Source: Pseudomonadota bacterium
GTDB taxonomy: Bacteria; Pseudomonadota; Gammaproteobacteria; Steroidobacterales; Steroidobacteraceae
Assembly (NCBI GenBank): GCA_023428645.1
Contig: JAEYXD010000115.1
Span: 1 to 8,999, forward strand
Reading direction: 5' to 3'
Length of the DNA stretch: 8,999 bases
The notes under the pieces are model-generated. The model had not been told where the DNA came from, did not search any database, and saw only the letters and a list, made by a program, of their open reading frames with translations. Positions within the stretch are counted from its first letter, which is position 1, and every line of letters starts with the position of its first letter. Below are positions 6,609-8,999 of this stretch, in pieces. Position numbers and translations under genes: made by a program.

Positions 6609-7268
6609 TCAGGAACGGAAGCCATCCCAGGGTGTGATGATGCCGCGTTGAAGCGCGATCATCACCGCATGCGTGCGGTCTTGCGCGTTGAGCTTCGCCA
6701 GGATGTTGCGCATGTGCGTTTTGACGGTCTCTTCCGACAAGCTCAGCGTTGCAGCTACCTGCTTGTTTGCGCGACCGGCCGAGACGGCTTTCAACACTTC
6801 GATCTCGCGTTCGGAGAGCGGTTCATCGAGCGCGTGAAGGCCGATCTCCGCGGCAACTTCCGGCATGATCTGTTTGCGGCCTCGCGCGGCGCCTCGCAGC
6901 GCATCGAGGAGCTCCTTGCGGATCAGGCTCTTCAACAAGTAACCGCACGCGCCGGCGTTCAAGGCCCGCAAGGCTTGGGCGTCGCCCTTGTAGGTCGTCA
7001 AGACGAGGATGCGCGCGCCGGGATACTCGCCGCAGAGTGTCTTGATGGCGGTGACTCCATCCATCTTCGCCATCTGCAGATCCATGAGTGTGACATCGGG
7101 GAGATGCCGCCGGAAACATTCGATGGCCTCGATCCCGTTACTGGCCTGCGCCACGACCTCCATATCCGGTTCGGCCTCGATGAACGAGACGATGCCATCC
7201 AGCATGAGCGGATGATCGTCGACTACGAGAACTCGAATCGGTCTTTGGGCAGAGAAGTCGGGGCTCAT
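6609..7268 (-). CDS. NarL/LuxR-type response regulator
   Basis: A 219-residue DNA-binding response regulator with both domains intact. The receiver domain (about 10-125) has the acidic pair D17-D18 in VLVVDDHP, the phospho-acceptor D63 in TLMDLQM, the switch T91 in LVLTTYKG and K113 in YLLKSL. A linker of about 25 residues leads to a LuxR/GerE helix-turn-helix (about 150-205): LSEREIEVLKAVSAG, then ANKQVAATLSLSEETVKTHMRNIL, where the last helix is the recognition helix. The ATG at 7268 is where family similarity begins; the ribosome-binding site is poor, and the gene lies 22 bases after the kinase-remnant stop, so translation may depend on that gene. Its usual partner kinase would phosphorylate D63, but the adjacent kinase-like gene lacks an ATPase domain, so the phosphate donor must be another kinase or a small phosphodonor. 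Target genes are unknown; the divergent DUF3187 gene is a candidate by position only. Confidence 0.95.
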   Translation of the reverse strand: MSPDFSAQRPIRVLVVDDHPLMLDGIVSFIEAEPDMEVVAQASNGIEAIECFRRHLPDVTLMDLQMAKMDGVTAIKTLCGEYPGARILVLTTYKGDAQALRALNAGACGYLLKSLIRKELLDALRGAARGRKQIMPEVAAEIGLHALDEPLSEREIEVLKAVSAGRANKQVAATLSLSEETVKTHMRNILAKLNAQDRTHAVMIALQRGIITPWDGFRS

Positions 7269-7290
7269 GGGTTGGAATGATCGCTCGCGG

Positions 7291-7794
7291 TCACGACGCA
7301 TCCAGATCCTGCACCCGATCGCAAACCTGTGACAACTGTTCGTCAGCGGAATCGAGGACGTTTTCGATACGACGGCGCGTCGAATCGCCGTCGTGCAGGT
7401 CCTGAATGGCACCATGCACCTGGAGAATGAGCGCTTGTGTGTTCTGCACGAGCGTGTGTTCGATTTCGCGTGCCGCTCGTTCCCGCGCTCGCAGCCGTTG
7501 CACTTGCACGCGCCATCTGAGGGCTTGCGCAACGAGGATGCATGTGCCGATCAGCCAAAGAACGATGTGGGCGGGAAGAGGAGCGGCTTGATTGAGCACG
7601 TGTGAGTCGTACGCGTAAGGCAACCGTGCTGTAAGTACCGCATCGTCACCCACGCGACTAGGACAACCGTGCTCGGCGAGGCAGTGGCGCAGGCAAGCAC
7701 GCACGTCCAAGACCAGTGCGGGCGCGCTGCGAGAAGGTGTGAGCCCCACGGGTTCAGGCAGTCTGCATATGGTCGGTCTTCGGCAGCTCGGCAT
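7291..7794 (-). CDS. Histidine-kinase remnant: one membrane helix plus HisKA_3-like dimerisation region, no ATPase domain
   Basis: The C-terminal half (about residues 76-167 from the ATG) looks like the middle of a NarL-type sensor kinase. A single hydrophobic helix IVLWLIGTCILVAQAL (77-92) is followed by a basic linker and RARERAAREIEHTLVQNTQ (102-120). The region to VCDRVQDLDAS at the end aligns without gaps to the dimerisation helices of Y_Y_Y-type kinases, where the motif is RELHDTLLQ. Here the phospho-acceptor His is Glu (E112) and the next residue is His (H113). The protein stops right after this region; no HATPase domain follows, and the response regulator begins 22 bases later. The N-terminal 70 residues match nothing I recognise and overlap the divergent gene, so the true start may be a GTG near 7653 or 7704. 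It may be a decaying pseudogene or a kept non-catalytic dimeriser. Confidence 0.6.
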   Translation of the reverse strand: MPSCRRPTICRLPEPVGLTPSRSAPALVLDVRACLRHCLAEHGCPSRVGDDAVLTARLPYAYDSHVLNQAAPLPAHIVLWLIGTCILVAQALRWRVQVQRLRARERAAREIEHTLVQNTQALILQVHGAIQDLHDGDSTRRRIENVLDSADEQLSQVCDRVQDLDAS

Positions 7795-8869
7795 GATCGC
7801 GATCACGAGTGCGCTGTTCTCGAGCTGCGCGTCGGCGGAGGACGGTACGTTTTACGGTCTGCTCCGAGCACGCGACCTGACGCCGTTCGGGTTTCTGCGG
7901 CTGGATATGCGCCCCGCGCACGCCGTGGCAATCGAGCAGGGCAGCTTCGCGATCGAAACCGAATTGGCGTATCAGAACACCTGGGCCTTGAGCCCGGAAG
8001 TCGAACGCTGGCTGACCGCGCGCGAGTCGCAAGGGCGCAGTGAGCTCGGTCCCGGTGATCTGCAAGCAATCCGCGATCTTCCTGGCGAAAACTATCTGGT
8101 GGATCTCGAAGCCGCCGTCCTCGACGTAACGGTGCACTACAAGTTCTCGGAGAAGATGTCGGCGTACTTGATTGCGAATGCCGTGAGTTACGGCGGCGGT
8201 TTTCTCGACAGCACGATCGAGGGATTTCACGACACGTTCGGATTCAGCTCGTTCGGTCGACCCGCCGCCGCGCGGAACGACGTCAATCTCATCTACGACC
8301 TCAAGTCGTCGCAGACCGCCTACTTCGAATCGCCAACGAGCGGGGGCTTGAGCGACCCGACGATCGGCGTGCGCTATACGGGCGCGGCGCTCTCCGAGCG
8401 CTGGCGGATCGGCTTCGAAGGGGCGGTGAAGCTGCCAGTCGCCGGGTCTCGAATGCTGCTTTCGACGGGTCGGACGGACTATGGCGTGCAGGCGTCGTTA
8501 CAGCGCCGTGGCATCGACCACGCGCTGTACGCCAATGTGGCGGCGGTGTACTACGCGGGATCGCGGCATCCGGCGCCCCAGGAATCGCAGGTCATTCCCA
8601 CGCTCCTGCTGGGTTGGGAGTATCGGTGGTCCGAGCGCACGAACATCAATCTTCAGGGCTACGTCAGCAAGAGCACCTATTCGAGCAGAACGACGGATCT
8701 CGAGGAGCTCACCGGCACGAAGTATCAGCTCACGTTGGGGTTGCGGCACCGGCGCGACGATTTTCTCTACTCGCTTGGCGTCACCGAGAATCTCCAGAAC
8801 ATCAACAACACGCCGGATATCGGCTTTCAGATCGGTGTCGCGTTCATTCCTCGCTTGCTTCGCCGTTGA
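7769..8869 (+). CDS. DUF3187-family outer-membrane-type protein
   Basis: A 366-residue protein with a Sec signal peptide (about 1-23, cleavage after ASA before EDG). A Cys at 20 does not fit a lipobox well. The mature protein matches DUF3187: FYGLLRARDLTPFGFLRLDMRPAHA at the start (27-51, in pieces), then YLVDLEAAVLDVTVHYKFS, IEGFHDTFGFSSFGR, TSGGLSDPTIGVRYTG and LSTGRTDYGVQASLQR. Alternating hydrophobic and polar residues with aromatic ends, as in IGFQIGVAFIP near the C-terminus, suggest an outer-membrane beta-barrel. The function of the family is unknown. I chose the ATG at 7769 because it gives a normal signal peptide; a GTG at 7739 would add ten polar residues and has its purine-rich sequence too close to the codon. 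The gene diverges from the kinase-remnant/regulator pair, and the 5' ends may overlap. Confidence 0.88.
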   Translation: MVGLRQLGMIAITSALFSSCASAEDGTFYGLLRARDLTPFGFLRLDMRPAHAVAIEQGSFAIETELAYQNTWALSPEVERWLTARESQGRSELGPGDLQAIRDLPGENYLVDLEAAVLDVTVHYKFSEKMSAYLIANAVSYGGGFLDSTIEGFHDTFGFSSFGRPAAARNDVNLIYDLKSSQTAYFESPTSGGLSDPTIGVRYTGAALSERWRIGFEGAVKLPVAGSRMLLSTGRTDYGVQASLQRRGIDHALYANVAAVYYAGSRHPAPQESQVIPTLLLGWEYRWSERTNINLQGYVSKSTYSSRTTDLEELTGTKYQLTLGLRHRRDDFLYSLGVTENLQNINNTPDIGFQIGVAFIPRLLRR

Positions 8870-8890
8870 TCCCAGCCGCGCTGCCCCCTT

Positions 8891-8918
8891 CCTGTCCTTG
8901 TATGTAGGCAAGGACAAG
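8891..8918 (+). repeat. Hairpin over the ribosome-binding region of the right-edge reading frame
   Basis: TGTCCTTG (8893-8900) pairs with CAAGGACA (8909-8916) as an 8-bp stem with an 8-base loop; one further C-G pair forms beyond a mismatch. It lies 21 bases after the DUF3187 stop. No T-run follows, so it is a poor intrinsic terminator. The right arm carries the AAGGACAAGG purine stretch that would serve the ATG at 8921, so the hairpin could hide that site. Both roles are inference. Confidence 0.5.
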
Positions 8919-8920
8919 GT

Positions 8921-8999
8921 ATGAGTTCTAAGAAAGTCTCTGCTAAGTTTTCAGTCGTCGTGGTAGACCGACCTGTCCGAGGTCGAAAGACCGTGGGGA
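8921..8999 (+). CDS. Possible start of an unidentified gene (runs off the right edge)
   Basis: An ATG at 8921 follows a purine-rich AAGGACAAGG (8910-8919) and opens a frame with no stop through the window end (26 codons). The visible product is basic and begins MSSKKVSAKFSVVVVDRP. Codon choice is less G/C-biased at the third position than in the other genes (TCT, AAA, TCT, GCT, TTT, TCA), which could mean transferred or poorly expressed DNA, or that this is not coding. I do not recognise a family. Confidence 0.3.
   Translation, partial: MSSKKVSAKFSVVVVDRPVRGRKTVG

Noticed and set aside
6606..7280. 224-codon plus-strand frame opposite the response regulator
   Set aside because: It is antisense to a gene with every receiver and helix-turn-helix landmark and has no family similarity of its own.
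7621..7673. CAACCGTGCT repeated at 7621-7630 and 7664-7673 near the divergent promoter region
   Set aside because: About one 10-base repeat within 50 bases is expected by chance in a window of this size, and neither copy is palindromic.
8969..8985. Small inverted repeat CGACCT/AGGTCG at the right edge
   Set aside because: The stem is only 6 bp with no T-run, and it lies within the possible edge reading frame.
1..8999. tRNA, rRNA, CRISPR, insertion sequence, phage or toxin-antitoxin features
   Set aside because: I looked on both strands and found no regularly spaced repeats, no cloverleaf-like sequence, and no transposase, integrase or antitoxin-like reading frame.

Overview
The window is GC-rich and gene-dense. 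It looks chromosomal, from a Gram-negative proteobacterium. Reasons are an outer-membrane alginate-export-type porin, a DUF3187 outer-membrane-type protein with a Sec signal peptide, a Tat-exported amidohydrolase, and strong G/C bias at third codon positions. The family mix fits a gammaproteobacterium of the Steroidobacter/Xanthomonadales/Nevskiales kind, but that placement is inference. I see no insertion sequence, integrase, CRISPR array, rRNA or tRNA.

Region 1 (1-5195, all minus strand) is a tight five-gene run, read from right to left: a YcaC-like isochorismatase-family hydrolase (4539-5195), a small XapX/DUF1427 membrane protein (4158-4442), a Tat-exported YtcJ-like amidohydrolase (2238-4154), an MFS_3 transporter with a C-terminal ABM-like domain (601-2214), and an alginate-export-family outer-membrane porin that runs off the left edge (start 586). 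Gaps are 96, 3, 23 and 14 bases. The 96-base gap carries a perfect 10-bp inverted repeat. The set covers the outer membrane, periplasm, inner membrane and cytosol, so it reads as an uptake, hydrolysis and export module for an unknown compound.

Region 2 (5196-6608) holds an alpha/beta hydrolase of the non-haem chloroperoxidase/aryl-esterase type (5475-6302, minus), flanked by two non-coding stretches of about 280 and 306 bases. The first contains a doubtful 23-codon Cys-rich reading frame built on a 21-base duplication.

Region 3 (6609-8869) is a degenerate two-component locus next to a divergent gene. An intact NarL/LuxR-type response regulator (6609-7268, minus) lies just downstream of a histidine-kinase remnant (7291-7794, minus). 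The remnant keeps one membrane helix and the dimerisation region but has no ATPase domain, and its phospho-acceptor His reads as Glu. Divergent to it is a DUF3187 outer-membrane protein (7769-8869, plus). The right edge has a hairpin over the ribosome-binding region of a possible new reading frame (8921 onward).

The most unusual item is the kinase remnant paired with an intact regulator. The most coherent uncharacterised system is the five-gene operon of region 1.
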